Shown here piece after piece: positions 17,411 through 26,182 of a DNA stretch of 29,670 nt. The stretch is from contig CAZEAN010000073.1 in assembly GCA_964510225.1 (NCBI GenBank), positions 1 through 29,670 on the forward strand, given 5' to 3'. Position 1 is the first letter of the stretch. Every line of letters begins with the position of its first letter. Under the pieces are notes generated by a model. It had not been told where the DNA came from and did not search any database. It worked only from the letters and a program-made list of their open reading frames with translations. This stretch comes from CAZEAN01 sp964510225. GTDB taxonomy: Bacteria; Planctomycetota; Planctomycetia; Isosphaerales; Isosphaeraceae. The translations under genes and the position numbers were made by a program.

Positions 17411-18937
17411 ATGGCAGAACATCAACCCGGAAAGAAGCCGGGAAGTGGTCCTCGGCGCGCTGGACGTTCGGGGGGGCAATCGAATCATCATCGAAGTAAG
17501 AACAGAAACCAGAGCGGTGGGGATCGACGACGAGGTCCAGCTTCAAAGGCTCCCGGAAGTCAGAGCAGGGGAGGCCAGAATGATCGACCGCAACGATCGG
17601 GTCAACGCCCCGCGGTCATCGAACAACCGGAACGACTGAATAAAATACTTGCGAAAGCTGGTCTAGGTTCCCGAAGGGCGGTTGAAGAACTTATTCTCCA
17701 AGGGCGAGTCGCGATCGATGGCCAGACCGTCCGTGACCTCGCAACCAAAGCGAACCCAGAACGAGCTAAGATTACGGTCGATGGCGAACGTGTTAGGAGC
17801 CAGCGGACCGTCTACCTCGCGGTCAACAAACCGAAGGGCTACCTCACAACTAATCACGACCCATCCGGACGTCCTCGGGTGGTTGACTTGGTCCCCGATC
17901 TTCCTCAACGGGTCTACCCGATTGGACGACTCGACGAGGAGAGCACGGGGTTGATCCTGCTGACCAACGATGGTGACCTCGCGAATCGGCTGGCCCATCC
18001 CAAATTTGGCGTCGAAAAGATCTACCAAGTCCTCGTCGCTGGGCAACCTGGGCCCGAAATACTGGACCGCCTTATTCAAGGTGTCTGGCTTGCCGAAGGG
18101 AAAGCCCGGGCGCGAACAGCACGATTCATCGGTGGCAAGAACCGGCACCAAGGGAACGCCACCATGATCGAGATGACCTTGGCGGAAGGGAAGAACCGCG
18201 AGATCCGGCGGATGCTCGCGAAGCTCGGTCACAAGGTGATGAGCCTGAATCGAGTCGCGGTTGGCCCCGTGACTCCTCGAGGCCTCGCGATTGGCAAGTG
18301 GAGACATCTCGAACCGGCCGAAGTCGCCTTGCTCCGTCGTGCGGCTGGCGGCGAGTCGATCTCGGCATTCGCGGCAAACCGACCCGAGAGATCGAATCAA
18401 GGAGGCCGACACGCCGGAGATCCTCGGGCTCGGTCACGATCGAACCAACGTGGGGCCAGCTCGATCGGACCTCGGACTGGGATGGGTCACCTGGTCGGTG
18501 GAACACGACGGGGGAACGGATCTGGCTCGAATCAAACAAGCTCAGGGCCTGCAAGGGGCAAGCAGACGACAAATCGCCAACTCAGCAAAGAGAGCACGAA
18601 ACCACCGCGCCGAGGTTCGAACGAGCGGTTCACTCCGCCACCGAGAGAGAGCCGTCCGCCGGTCTCTCGCCCCGCGGCCAGCGAACATGAAGAAGTTCTC
18701 GTCCCGCCGATGTTCAACGCCGGACCTTTGCCTCCCCCGTCGATTATTGGGGAAACGCCTACTGCATCCACTAATCGACCTTCAAACAAACGTCCTCGGC
18801 CGCCCAAAACACGGTTGAGAGACACCAGGCCTCCTACAGGAGGATCTAGGCCGAACCGACCAGGACTCGGATCGAAACGGCGCCCGAAACCACTCGGAAT
18901 CTCACGAACCACTCAGCAGTTACAAGACTCGGAATAA
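17411..18937 (+). CDS. RsuA/RluB-family pseudouridine synthase with long disordered tails
   Basis: Isomerises a specific uridine in rRNA to pseudouridine. Residues 1-70 are basic low-complexity (Arg, Gly, Ser, Gln). An S4 RNA-binding domain follows (about 75-130: RLNKILAKAGLGSRRAVEELI, with GRVAIDG). The catalytic domain spans about 135-315 with YLAVNKPKGYL, the catalytic Asp175 in GRLDEESTGLILLTNDG, KIYQVLV and EGKNREIRRML. The last ~190 residues are Arg/Pro/Ser/Gly-rich with no predicted fold. The total of 508 aa is about twice the usual 230-300. The RluB/RsuA split cannot be decided. Candidate promoter and terminator flank it, so it may be monocistronic. Confidence 0.93.
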   Translation: MAEHQPGKKPGSGPRRAGRSGGQSNHHRSKNRNQSGGDRRRGPASKAPGSQSRGGQNDRPQRSGQRPAVIEQPERLNKILAKAGLGSRRAVEELILQGRVAIDGQTVRDLATKANPERAKITVDGERVRSQRTVYLAVNKPKGYLTTNHDPSGRPRVVDLVPDLPQRVYPIGRLDEESTGLILLTNDGDLANRLAHPKFGVEKIYQVLVAGQPGPEILDRLIQGVWLAEGKARARTARFIGGKNRHQGNATMIEMTLAEGKNREIRRMLAKLGHKVMSLNRVAVGPVTPRGLAIGKWRHLEPAEVALLRRAAGGESISAFAANRPERSNQGGRHAGDPRARSRSNQRGASSIGPRTGMGHLVGGTRRGNGSGSNQTSSGPARGKQTTNRQLSKESTKPPRRGSNERFTPPPRESRPPVSRPAASEHEEVLVPPMFNAGPLPPPSIIGETPTASTNRPSNKRPRPPKTRLRDTRPPTGGSRPNRPGLGSKRRPKPLGISRTTQQLQDSE

Positions 18938-19001
18938 AGTCCGATCGAGACTCAAAGAGTAAGGACAGAGCCTAACTCTGAAGCATCGAAGCAGGTGCCA
19001 T

Positions 19002-19030
19002 GTCCCAGGACTTTGAAACTGTCCTGGGGC
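19002..19030. terminator. Strong inverted repeat between convergent genes (likely bidirectional terminator)
   Basis: CCCAGGAC (19004-19011) pairs perfectly with GTCCTGGG (19021-19028) around a 9-nt loop. One G-T wobble and one G-C pair extend it to 10 bp. There is no T-run on either side, so termination is inferred from the position between the converging pseudouridine synthase and permease genes. Confidence 0.45.
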
Positions 19031-19069
19031 AACACTCACAAGCTATTCTGATCGAAGCTTAATTAATAG

Positions 19070-20635
19070 TTAATTCCGAGGCTTTGACGTTGATGGTGTG
19101 TTGAGAATACTTTCCTTCAGCCGCCTGTGAGCTTTGTCGATCTCTCCGAAGTAGCGTTCAACCTCTTCGGTGTCCCCGTCTTCAATCGCGTGCTTGATCG
19201 CTTCGATCTTATCGAGCAACACTCGAGCCTTCATCCTCCGGTAAGGTGTGAGCTTTCCTTCACGGAGATAAACGCTTACCTGAAGGCGACGGATCCAATC
19301 CTGGTAAAGGGGGATGAAGTATTCAGCATGCTCTACGTCTCCGCTCTTCGCTGCCGAGAGGACCTCTGCTTTGATGATCCGGAGGTCTTCGAAGATTTGA
19401 TCAGCGGGCGGATAATAGGTGTAACAGGCGAGCACACTAAACGCAATCAAGCCCACAAGCGCAATTCCCCCAAGGACAGAGCCAGGAATGACAATGTCAT
19501 AACGAGAGGGAGTGCGGGCGGGCTCCGTTGGTTTGTCCGGTCGCTCAAGCCAGTCTTCGATCCGCCAACGTCGGTCGACAAACCGTAACCCGACCCCCAA
19601 GACGCCAACACCGAAGAGCACACCAATCGCCTTTTGCTCGTGTGGCAGAACTTGCTCCGTAATCTCGTTGCGGACCTTACTCCAGCTTGCGCTCCCTGGT
19701 CCGAACGGACAACAATAGATATCAAAAGCGTGGGTGTGGCCGGCTGATTCGACGCTTTGGTTCCTAAGCGGGTTTTCCATGGCGTAAGCCAATCCTACAA
19801 CGAGGACGACAAGTCCCACAAACCAAGGCACGGATCGTCGAAGACCAAAGTTCGTGCAGACCCAAGCAAGGAGACCGAGGTTTGCACCAGCCCCGAAGGT
19901 CAAAAGCACGAAGGCGGCAGAGATCGAATTCCCGTGCTGGAACATCGAACCCAACTGAGACATGGCCAACATCGGAGTCGCGTACGCTGGCAATGCGACA
20001 AGGGTCATCTCGAGGGCAGCAGTGGGGTTGTTCTGCTCCATCCGGTCTCCCAAGCTCCCCGAAGGTAGGACGACGTTGAGCAAGACTACTCCAAGAAGGC
20101 CGATCAAGATGTACAAGGAGGTCGGACCGGTGAGTTCGCGAACTGCCGCGACAACGAGCGCGATCATCCGCTTGGGTCCGTACGAAACCGGCGGCGGAGC
20201 TGTCTCGGTGAACGCATTGTTAGGAAAGAAACGGTCGAACGCAACACCGACAGACGTCACGATCAGTAACGAAGCCAACGCAAAGGTAAAGATCACCAAG
20301 GGTTCCGAGAGCGAGAGTCCATAGAGTACTGAAAGCGGATTGAAGAGAGGTGCTGTCAGCGCAAAGGCAAGGATTGTCCCGCCGCTCAGACCGTCGCGTC
20401 GGAGTTCTCGGACTACTGGGATCACCCCAAGCGAACAGACTGGTAGAAGCATCCCAATTGCCCAGGCCCTTGGCAGAGCCCAGCGAGTTCCATGACCAAA
20501 GAGCCGTCTAGTTCCCTCGGGCCCGACCAGGCGCCGGAAAATCCCTGCGATGACCAGACCCACGAGGATCGTCGGGGCCGACTCTGTCAACGCCTCGACA
20601 AAGCGCAGGATGCCTCCCCAGAAAATCGCGTCCAT
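19070..20635 (-). CDS. YraQ/SO_0444-type permease (candidate Cu/Zn or other metal efflux)
   Basis: 521-aa polytopic membrane protein of the YraQ/DUF318 permease group, some members of which (SO_0444, ArsP) export metals or metalloids. Seen: two repeats of hydrophobic helices, the signature LLPVCSLGVIPVVRELRRDG (about 63-82) followed by LAFALTAPLFNPLSVLYG, and the second-half match VALPAYATPMLAMSQLGSMF. The usual PxCSCG signature reads CSLG here (Cys67 kept, the second Cys lost). A loop holds a YCCPFG motif. After the last helix (FSVLACYTYYPP) lies a ~110-residue charged helical domain, unusual for the family. It follows the His-rich lipoprotein by 100 nt, which favours a metal substrate. Confidence 0.82.
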   Translation of the reverse strand: MDAIFWGGILRFVEALTESAPTILVGLVIAGIFRRLVGPEGTRRLFGHGTRWALPRAWAIGMLLPVCSLGVIPVVRELRRDGLSGGTILAFALTAPLFNPLSVLYGLSLSEPLVIFTFALASLLIVTSVGVAFDRFFPNNAFTETAPPPVSYGPKRMIALVVAAVRELTGPTSLYILIGLLGVVLLNVVLPSGSLGDRMEQNNPTAALEMTLVALPAYATPMLAMSQLGSMFQHGNSISAAFVLLTFGAGANLGLLAWVCTNFGLRRSVPWFVGLVVLVVGLAYAMENPLRNQSVESAGHTHAFDIYCCPFGPGSASWSKVRNEITEQVLPHEQKAIGVLFGVGVLGVGLRFVDRRWRIEDWLERPDKPTEPARTPSRYDIVIPGSVLGGIALVGLIAFSVLACYTYYPPADQIFEDLRIIKAEVLSAAKSGDVEHAEYFIPLYQDWIRRLQVSVYLREGKLTPYRRMKARVLLDKIEAIKHAIEDGDTEEVERYFGEIDKAHRRLKESILNTPSTSKPRN

Positions 20636-20735
20636 CTTACCCTGCTCTCCCTTCTGTGTTGTTGTGCTCGACGACGCTTACATTCCTGATCTTCGCCGCT
20701 TACTCTACTTCCGGTCCACTGGAATCTATGGACTC

Positions 20736-21335
20736 CTATCGTTCCGTTTGATCCGGGAACCAGGAGGGGTCCGCTTCCTCTTCCAAGCGTTGCAGTGCTT
20801 CCAGTGCGTCTTGAGCTGCTTTCAGCGATCCAGCCTCGATTGTCTCGCTAGCGTCATAATCGGCAATAACGGATTCGTAAGCGTTTGCGAGTTGAACCGC
20901 GAGGGTGTTCACCTGGTTCCACGGTGCTTCGGGCATGTCACTATCAGCAGCGCTTTCAGGAAGTCTGTTCGCAAGGTCCTGTTGCTCGTGAAGGAGCTGA
21001 TCGACTTTCTCATCGATCTGGCCTGCCACAACTGCTTCCTGGAGCTGTTCGTGTCCTTCGACAAGATGTTCCATCGCGTGGGGGAAGTCGAGGAGACTGT
21101 CATGATGGTGGTGATGCCCATGGCCGTGATCCTCGTGTCCATGGTCGTGATCGTCGTGGTCGTGGTCATCATGATCGTGGTCACCATGATCGTGATCGTC
21201 GTTGAGACGGGCGACAGTATCGGACGAGTTCTGGTCGCTTGGGTTCTCGAGTGTAGATTCACTCTCGCAACCAGTGAGTCCAAACACAAGGGCGACATAC
21301 AGAAACAGGGAGAGCGATCGGATGGTCGTCGTCAT
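20736..21335 (-). CDS. His/Asp-rich lipoprotein, candidate periplasmic zinc/copper-binding protein
   Basis: 199 aa. A signal peptide ends in the lipobox LTGC (Cys23). A short linker leads to a 33-residue stretch (47-79) with 16 His interleaved with Asp and Gly, the arrangement of low-affinity Zn/Ni/Cu buffers such as those near ZnuA, HypB or CDF transporters. A helical domain (about 82-190) with HLVEGHEQLQEAV and ANAYESVIADYDAS follows. Export and lipid anchoring are predicted; metal binding is inferred from composition. It starts 21 nt after the MoxR stop and precedes the permease by 100 nt, so it joins the MoxR cluster and the permease in one strand run. I know no named family for the full protein. 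Confidence 0.82.
   Translation of the reverse strand: MTTTIRSLSLFLYVALVFGLTGCESESTLENPSDQNSSDTVARLNDDHDHGDHDHDDHDHDDHDHGHEDHGHGHHHHHDSLLDFPHAMEHLVEGHEQLQEAVVAGQIDEKVDQLLHEQQDLANRLPESAADSDMPEAPWNQVNTLAVQLANAYESVIADYDASETIEAGSLKAAQDALEALQRLEEEADPSWFPDQTER
21099..21200 (-). repeat. Low-complexity codon repeat encoding the His/Asp tract
   Basis: Short degenerate repeats of CAT/CAC and GAT/GAC codons (seen on the plus strand as ATG/GTC/GTG runs) encode the metal-binding tract. Such tracts change length by slippage. It is coding sequence, not a CRISPR or an independent element. Confidence 0.7.
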
Positions 21336-21356
21336 GGTTGAAGATCTCGGAGAAGT

Positions 21357-22328
21357 TTAGGCTCGACGGGCTTTAGGGAAAACGGGAACTGGGACGGCGT
21401 TGAGGATCTCTGAGAAGACGCGTTCTGCGGACTCTGGCTCAACCCCGAGTCGGACCTCAAGGACGGGTCGCGCACTCTCTTGAATATCGTCGGGAGTGAT
21501 GAAGAACCGGTTGTCGAGGAAGGCGTGGGCTTGAGCGAGGCGTTGCCAAGTCAAGAGACCTCGAGGGCTCAAACCAAGTGTTACTTGACGGTGGTTTCGA
21601 GTTGCTTCGCCGAGGTCAACCAGATACTCCGCTACCATCGGGCTTACAGCAACTTCAGCAACACGGTTCTGCAATTCGCGGAGTTTCTCATGCCCAATTG
21701 GCTCGTGTTGGCCCCCCTCCTGGTTGCTCTTTGGCCCGACCGCTGCAGCAAGCATCGACAATTGGTCATCGCGTCCGGGGTAGCCAATCCGGAGCTTCAT
21801 CGCGAACCGATCGAGTTGGGCCTCGGGGAGTGGATAGGTCCCATGCTGTTCGACTGGGTTCTGCGTTGCGATAACAAAAAACGTCTCAGAGAGGACATGA
21901 CGGACGGAGTCGACGGTCACCTGACGCTCGGCCATCGCTTCCAGGAGTGCGCTTTGGGTCCGGGGTGTCGCGCGGTTGATTTCATCAGCCAAGAGAACGT
22001 CGGCGAAGACGGGACCGGGCAAGAACTCGAACTCGCGAGTTTTTTGGTCGAAGACACGGAATCCAGTGATGTCCCCTGGAAGTAAATCAGGTGTACATTG
22101 AACGCGGGCGAACTTGCCACCAAGTGCCTCTGCGAGCGCTTTTGCCAGTGTTGTTTTGCCTAATCCAGGGAGGTCCTCAATTAAGAGGTGTCCTTGGGCA
22201 AGCAGGCAGGCAAGTACGTGCTCGATCACCGCTGCCTTACCTCGGAGTGCCTGATTCAGCCTTTTTCTGATCCCCTCGATTACTCGACGGTCGGTGTCGG
22301 GCAAGGTTGATCCAGTTGCTTCCGTCAT
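21357..22328 (-). CDS. MoxR-family AAA+ ATPase
   Basis: Chaperone-like ATPase that usually works with DUF58/VWA partners in the maturation of exported or membrane complexes. Seen: Walker A EDLPGLGKTTLAKAL (about 51-65), Walker B VLLADEINRA (111-120), the sensor segment FFVIATQNPVEQHGTYPLPEAQLDRF and the C-terminal lid LGLSPRGLLTWQRLAQAHA. 323 aa is the usual length. I choose the ATG at 22326-22328, which overlaps the upstream TGA as TGATG; a TTG three bases earlier also exists. It is third in the order DUF58, transglutaminase-like, MoxR. The more usual arrangement has MoxR first. Confidence 0.95.
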   Translation of the reverse strand: MTEATGSTLPDTDRRVIEGIRKRLNQALRGKAAVIEHVLACLLAQGHLLIEDLPGLGKTTLAKALAEALGGKFARVQCTPDLLPGDITGFRVFDQKTREFEFLPGPVFADVLLADEINRATPRTQSALLEAMAERQVTVDSVRHVLSETFFVIATQNPVEQHGTYPLPEAQLDRFAMKLRIGYPGRDDQLSMLAAAVGPKSNQEGGQHEPIGHEKLRELQNRVAEVAVSPMVAEYLVDLGEATRNHRQVTLGLSPRGLLTWQRLAQAHAFLDNRFFITPDDIQESARPVLEVRLGVEPESAERVFSEILNAVPVPVFPKARRA

Positions 22329-24655
22329 CAAAACAATCCCCGTTGATAGCAGTCGTCGGGTCGGCTAGTCTCTTGAAATGTCCGGAGCGTCCAACTCTGA
22401 ACCACACGACGACAAAGCGTGTCGGAGTCGAACTCTGGAGGTAGCGGCTCGGGGGCGAAGACACTCCACTGGGCGAGTCGAATGAGCGTCTTGAGATCGC
22501 TAACTAGTCCGTTGCGCGTCGGCGGTACGATCTGATGACACCAACGGGTCGGAGTCTCGCCGATTGCCCGCGGGATCCCTGCCCAACTGGCCCGACGCTC
22601 GATCAATCGGAGGGTGGTAAGAACGACTTTCGAAGGTGCCAATAGCCGCGAGGAGATCGACCAGGCAAGTGTCCAGACACGGTCGAGAACTTCACGGCGA
22701 CGCCAGGCCAAGAGGCCAAGCACGAGGGCACTCAAACTCAAAGCTGCCGCATTGCTTTTCCCCCAGCGTACAACGCCGTGGAGGATTGCGAGGAGACGGT
22801 CGGTTGTGTTGTATGCAGGCGCCATCAATTCAAAGCCAGGTGTCGGCTCGATCGTTACCCAGTCACCTCCCGGCACCTGGACCTCGACCCAGAGGTGGGC
22901 ATCCTCTGAAGTTACGGCAATATGGCGGGCGATTGGGTCGTACTGATCCGGGTCGACGTAGAGTCCTCCGACAACACGAGTCGGGTAGTTCAGTGACCGA
23001 AGCATCAACGCTGCCGCGGTGGCGAAGAGGTAATCAGGACCCTGACGCGATTCAACGAGGAAGTGAGCGACAGGGTCGGGGCAATTTTTCGGGGGAACGG
23101 CAAAGCGATCATACTCACAGTGACCACGGAGATGGCTGACGACCGCCTCCACTTGTTCCCAACCACGGGGGACTCCTGCACCCCAATCTGAGGCCAGCTC
23201 GTGGATGATTGGCATCCCCTCTGGCGACTTCCGATGGCGAAGAAACGCATACCCGAGTCTTTCTGGGAAGTGGAGTCGCTGAAGCAACTCAGGAAGCGGG
23301 GTCCGAGCCTCTGTATCGATGACAGTTCCAGGAGGGATGGTCCGACTGCACATCCGCAGAATCCCTGGCTGGGGACGTTCAAAAAAGTCTGTCCGATTGA
23401 CACTACCAACACGGAAGCGATCTAAGTGAGCGGGTGCTGGTACTCCCGAGGTATCAAGCATACCGAGTTTCACACGATGGCGGACCCGACCAGAGAGGTA
23501 CGGTTGTTCGATCGAATCGACAAGCAACCAGGGGCTTCGATCACTCTCGGTCCTCAGTCCTGAACCCGCGGCGGATGGCGGGAGGCCTTCAGACCAGGAA
23601 ATCCCATCGAAGCTATCGTAAGCGACTAATCTAAGGTGAGCAGGGGCGCGACCACGGACATAGACCAGGGCGTCAGCCTCTGCACCAGGAGGATCCTGAG
23701 GGCGTGGTGGTTTCCGATGCGTTGTAAACTCGCGTCCCGCTCGATGGTCTTCGGAAGGGTGCTTGCGACGACGCTGAATCTCGTTCGGCGATAACGCCAC
23801 TGCTCGCTCTTGCTTCTTTTTCTTGATCGGCTCGCCAAACGTATCACTGAAGGCATCGTAGAGACTTGGCTTGTCGGTTTCTAAATAGACCTCACTTTGG
23901 GAAAAGCCAACACTGTCTGCCGACTCAAGCGCCTCAACCTCGTTCGGACCATCACCAACACCTGAGCGTGCATCGGGATCTGACCAGTCGGACCCACCGG
24001 AGGTCGGTACGAGGCCGAGAAGAGCCGAGGCCGCTCTATTCGGGCCGACCAAAATAAGTGCAGGGATTGCGACCGCGACGGCAAGCACTACCCCGGCACC
24101 AACCAGGGGAGGACGCCCCGAGATTGTGGCGCGTTTCGGCAATCCGGACCAATAGCCGACGAGGAGCCAGGCAGTCCCAAGGACTCCGAAGGCAACAGCC
24201 AACGACGTCATGACCGCCCCTTCAACCATTGATGATCCAACCAGCACACCGAATAGGGAGACGACCGTGGAGAGCCTTGCTGCCGAACTTCGACGAGATA
24301 ACACGCCAAGCCCAAAACCAAGATTTCTGAGGCCTTCCAGCATCATTGTCTCGAGTATCACTCCGCCACCACTGATCGCGACGCGGCAGGGGTGCCAAAC
24401 GAAGGGCAGGAGGGCTAACCCGACGATTGCAACCGACTCCCATTGTGTAAGCATCACCCGGTGATTGAACGTTCTCCGCCCCAACAGAAAGAAGACCACC
24501 ATCAACGCTAAGGCCACCCCTGATGCTCGAAGGATCGCGGTTGTATCTGAAAAGACCATACCGCAGATTGAAAGTTCAAGACTGGATACACCAATCAGCG
24601 CGAGACCGAGGGTCAAGCCTAACGTCATCCGACTTTGGCCAGTCTCAACCGACAC
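22328..24655 (-). CDS. TgpA-like membrane protein with a transglutaminase-fold domain lacking the catalytic Cys
   Basis: 775 aa. The N-terminal ~215 residues hold several membrane helices, then comes a periplasmic region with a charged linker and a transglutaminase-core domain (about 500-606), and a final helix near 635-652 before a cytoplasmic tail. The core aligns with TgpA: GxCxxFA becomes GPDYLFA with Asp541 in the Cys position. His587 is present in EDAHLWVEV, and the Asp site is Glu603 in TIEPTPG. The start is GTG at 24655, with a near-perfect AAGGAGG six bases upstream inside the preceding gene, which it overlaps by 11 nt. TgpA-type proteins act in the cell envelope; here the domain is more likely structural or binding. 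The partners are the DUF58 and MoxR products. Confidence 0.9.
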   Translation of the reverse strand: MSVETGQSRMTLGLTLGLALIGVSSLELSICGMVFSDTTAILRASGVALALMVVFFLLGRRTFNHRVMLTQWESVAIVGLALLPFVWHPCRVAISGGGVILETMMLEGLRNLGFGLGVLSRRSSAARLSTVVSLFGVLVGSSMVEGAVMTSLAVAFGVLGTAWLLVGYWSGLPKRATISGRPPLVGAGVVLAVAVAIPALILVGPNRAASALLGLVPTSGGSDWSDPDARSGVGDGPNEVEALESADSVGFSQSEVYLETDKPSLYDAFSDTFGEPIKKKKQERAVALSPNEIQRRRKHPSEDHRAGREFTTHRKPPRPQDPPGAEADALVYVRGRAPAHLRLVAYDSFDGISWSEGLPPSAAGSGLRTESDRSPWLLVDSIEQPYLSGRVRHRVKLGMLDTSGVPAPAHLDRFRVGSVNRTDFFERPQPGILRMCSRTIPPGTVIDTEARTPLPELLQRLHFPERLGYAFLRHRKSPEGMPIIHELASDWGAGVPRGWEQVEAVVSHLRGHCEYDRFAVPPKNCPDPVAHFLVESRQGPDYLFATAAALMLRSLNYPTRVVGGLYVDPDQYDPIARHIAVTSEDAHLWVEVQVPGGDWVTIEPTPGFELMAPAYNTTDRLLAILHGVVRWGKSNAAALSLSALVLGLLAWRRREVLDRVWTLAWSISSRLLAPSKVVLTTLRLIERRASWAGIPRAIGETPTRWCHQIVPPTRNGLVSDLKTLIRLAQWSVFAPEPLPPEFDSDTLCRRVVQSWTLRTFQETSRPDDCYQRGLF

Positions 24656-25940
24656 GGATTACCTCCTTCCGAGCGGCGAGTACTTGTTCGGCAACTCGCC
24701 TCGGGTCGTCAATCCGAATCCAGGGACGCAGAGAACCGTTAGGGTTAAGCTGGACCACAGCACCAGTCGAGTTCTCAGAAAAGGCACTAGAAGCGAGGAG
24801 GACGAATCGTTCACCGTATGTGTTGCCACGCCCCTCAGCGTGGAGTTGAGCCAAGTCCGTACAGACCACAATCCGGAGCCCTCGACCGAACTGTCGACAG
24901 ATTGGGCCGTCGAGTACTTCCGAGAGAGTTGGCCATGCTGCCGTTTCATCAAGCCGGGCGAGGGCGTCAAGGAGTACCTGGCGACGCCCAACAACGGTGC
25001 CCTTTCGACCGGTGATCGATTGATCTCCAACCACTAGTGTTGCGTCTGCCCCTTGGCCGACCCAATCGTCCACTAGGCTTCCGGCGATGCGGATTACCCA
25101 CTCCAAGGAGCTGTTCGGGCCTGAACCGACATGAGCTGCATGATCGAGATCGAGAACGACTTGGACCCTCGGTGCGGCTGCGGTTTGTCGTTCGCAGACG
25201 ATTAGTTCACCGTGTCGGGCTGTCTGTCCCCAATGTACCCTCCGGAGTGGGTCACCTCTTCGATAGTGTCTAACGCCGAGGAGGTCACCAGCATCACCCG
25301 GCCGATCGCGGAATGACGCTCCCTCCAAAACGTCGCCACCAGCTTCCTCGGGTATCGGACCAACGGGGAACGTCTTTGGCCAAACCAGAACTGGTCGATC
25401 AACGACCAGAGACCGGCTCGACTCTCGGAGTCCGAATGGAAAACCGGTCGTGAGCTGAGCACCTCCTAAAGGATGCTCGCCACGACGATCCGGGACGAAA
25501 GTCCAGTCGACTTCACCCTCTTGCCAACCTCCAAGACGACTGACCGCAATGAGGTCTGACCCAATACTCCCCTCAGAGCGAGACCGGATCGCTACCCCCC
25601 AAGCTCCCCAAGGAGCACGGTTCCGAACTTCAAGCTTCGCGGGGATCGCTTGACCTTCCCGACCCCTTAAACGTTCAAAGGTGATCGAACCTCGGAGTCC
25701 TAACATACTGACCCAGGGCCAGGCTACTCCCAAGGCAATCACCACAACCAATACACCAGCGAGAGCAAGCCCTCTGGGATGTAAGATGAGACCACAGAGA
25801 AACGCGGCGAGAGTCGCTGCACCAAGGATCGTCAGTGGGTGACGAAGGATCGGCTCAAACTCCCGGATCCATCTGAGCCTGCGCAGTCGCTGGACCATGG
25901 ACCACGCAAGTGAAGCACGAGCCTGAGTCATCGATTGCAT
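24645..25940 (-). CDS. DUF58 domain membrane protein
   Basis: 431 aa. Two membrane helices near residues 37-75, a beta region (residues about 85-190, FERLRGREGQAIPAKLEV), then the DUF58 motif VRHYRRGDPLRRVHWGQTAR plus HGELIVCERQ, and a C-terminal VWA-like Rossmann region beginning VQVVLDLDHAA. DUF58 proteins pair with MoxR ATPases; the precise role is unknown. It is first of three coupled genes, overlapping the transglutaminase-like gene by 11 nt. ATG at 25940 or 25931; no strong ribosome binding site is visible. About 240 nt separate it from the small Cys/His protein gene upstream. Confidence 0.93.
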   Translation of the reverse strand: MQSMTQARASLAWSMVQRLRRLRWIREFEPILRHPLTILGAATLAAFLCGLILHPRGLALAGVLVVVIALGVAWPWVSMLGLRGSITFERLRGREGQAIPAKLEVRNRAPWGAWGVAIRSRSEGSIGSDLIAVSRLGGWQEGEVDWTFVPDRRGEHPLGGAQLTTGFPFGLRESSRSLVVDRPVLVWPKTFPVGPIPEEAGGDVLEGASFRDRPGDAGDLLGVRHYRRGDPLRRVHWGQTARHGELIVCERQTAAAPRVQVVLDLDHAAHVGSGPNSSLEWVIRIAGSLVDDWVGQGADATLVVGDQSITGRKGTVVGRRQVLLDALARLDETAAWPTLSEVLDGPICRQFGRGLRIVVCTDLAQLHAEGRGNTYGERFVLLASSAFSENSTGAVVQLNPNGSLRPWIRIDDPRRVAEQVLAARKEVIRVG

Positions 25941-26182
25941 TGTTTGGAATACTCAACTCGTCGTGACGCTACACAGTCATTCGACCAAGCAGCAGGCGAC
26001 AGCCTTTGTCCACAAGTCATGGTTGACTCTGGACAACGACGGTAAATCACCCAGAGAGATCTTTCGGCGTAAATCGCACGCGATCGTCAGCGCCTCGACG
26101 GTACTACAAGCCGGTGCACTTCAATTCCGGCTGTGCACCACGGGACGAGGTCTTGTAAGAATCGGGGCTCTAAGAGATCTAC
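25941..26182. other. Intergenic stretch between the Cys/His protein and the DUF58 gene
   Basis: No gene or clear signal. A plus-strand open frame crosses it and the end of the neighbouring gene, but it has no homology and antisense placement, so I reject it. Confidence 0.4.

Noticed and set aside
21099..21200. Short tandem repeats that could look like a CRISPR or satellite
   Set aside because: They are degenerate His/Asp codons inside a supported gene, with no spacers and no uniform repeat unit.
20550..21341. Plus-strand open frame of 263 codons with a Val/Ile/Met-rich tract
   Set aside because: It is the antisense shadow of the His/Asp-rich lipoprotein; the Val/Ile/Met run arises from its His/Asp codons read in reverse.
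24465..25037. Plus-strand 190-codon open frame
   Set aside because: It is antisense to the overlapping DUF58 and transglutaminase-like genes, both strongly supported by motifs, and has no recognisable domain.
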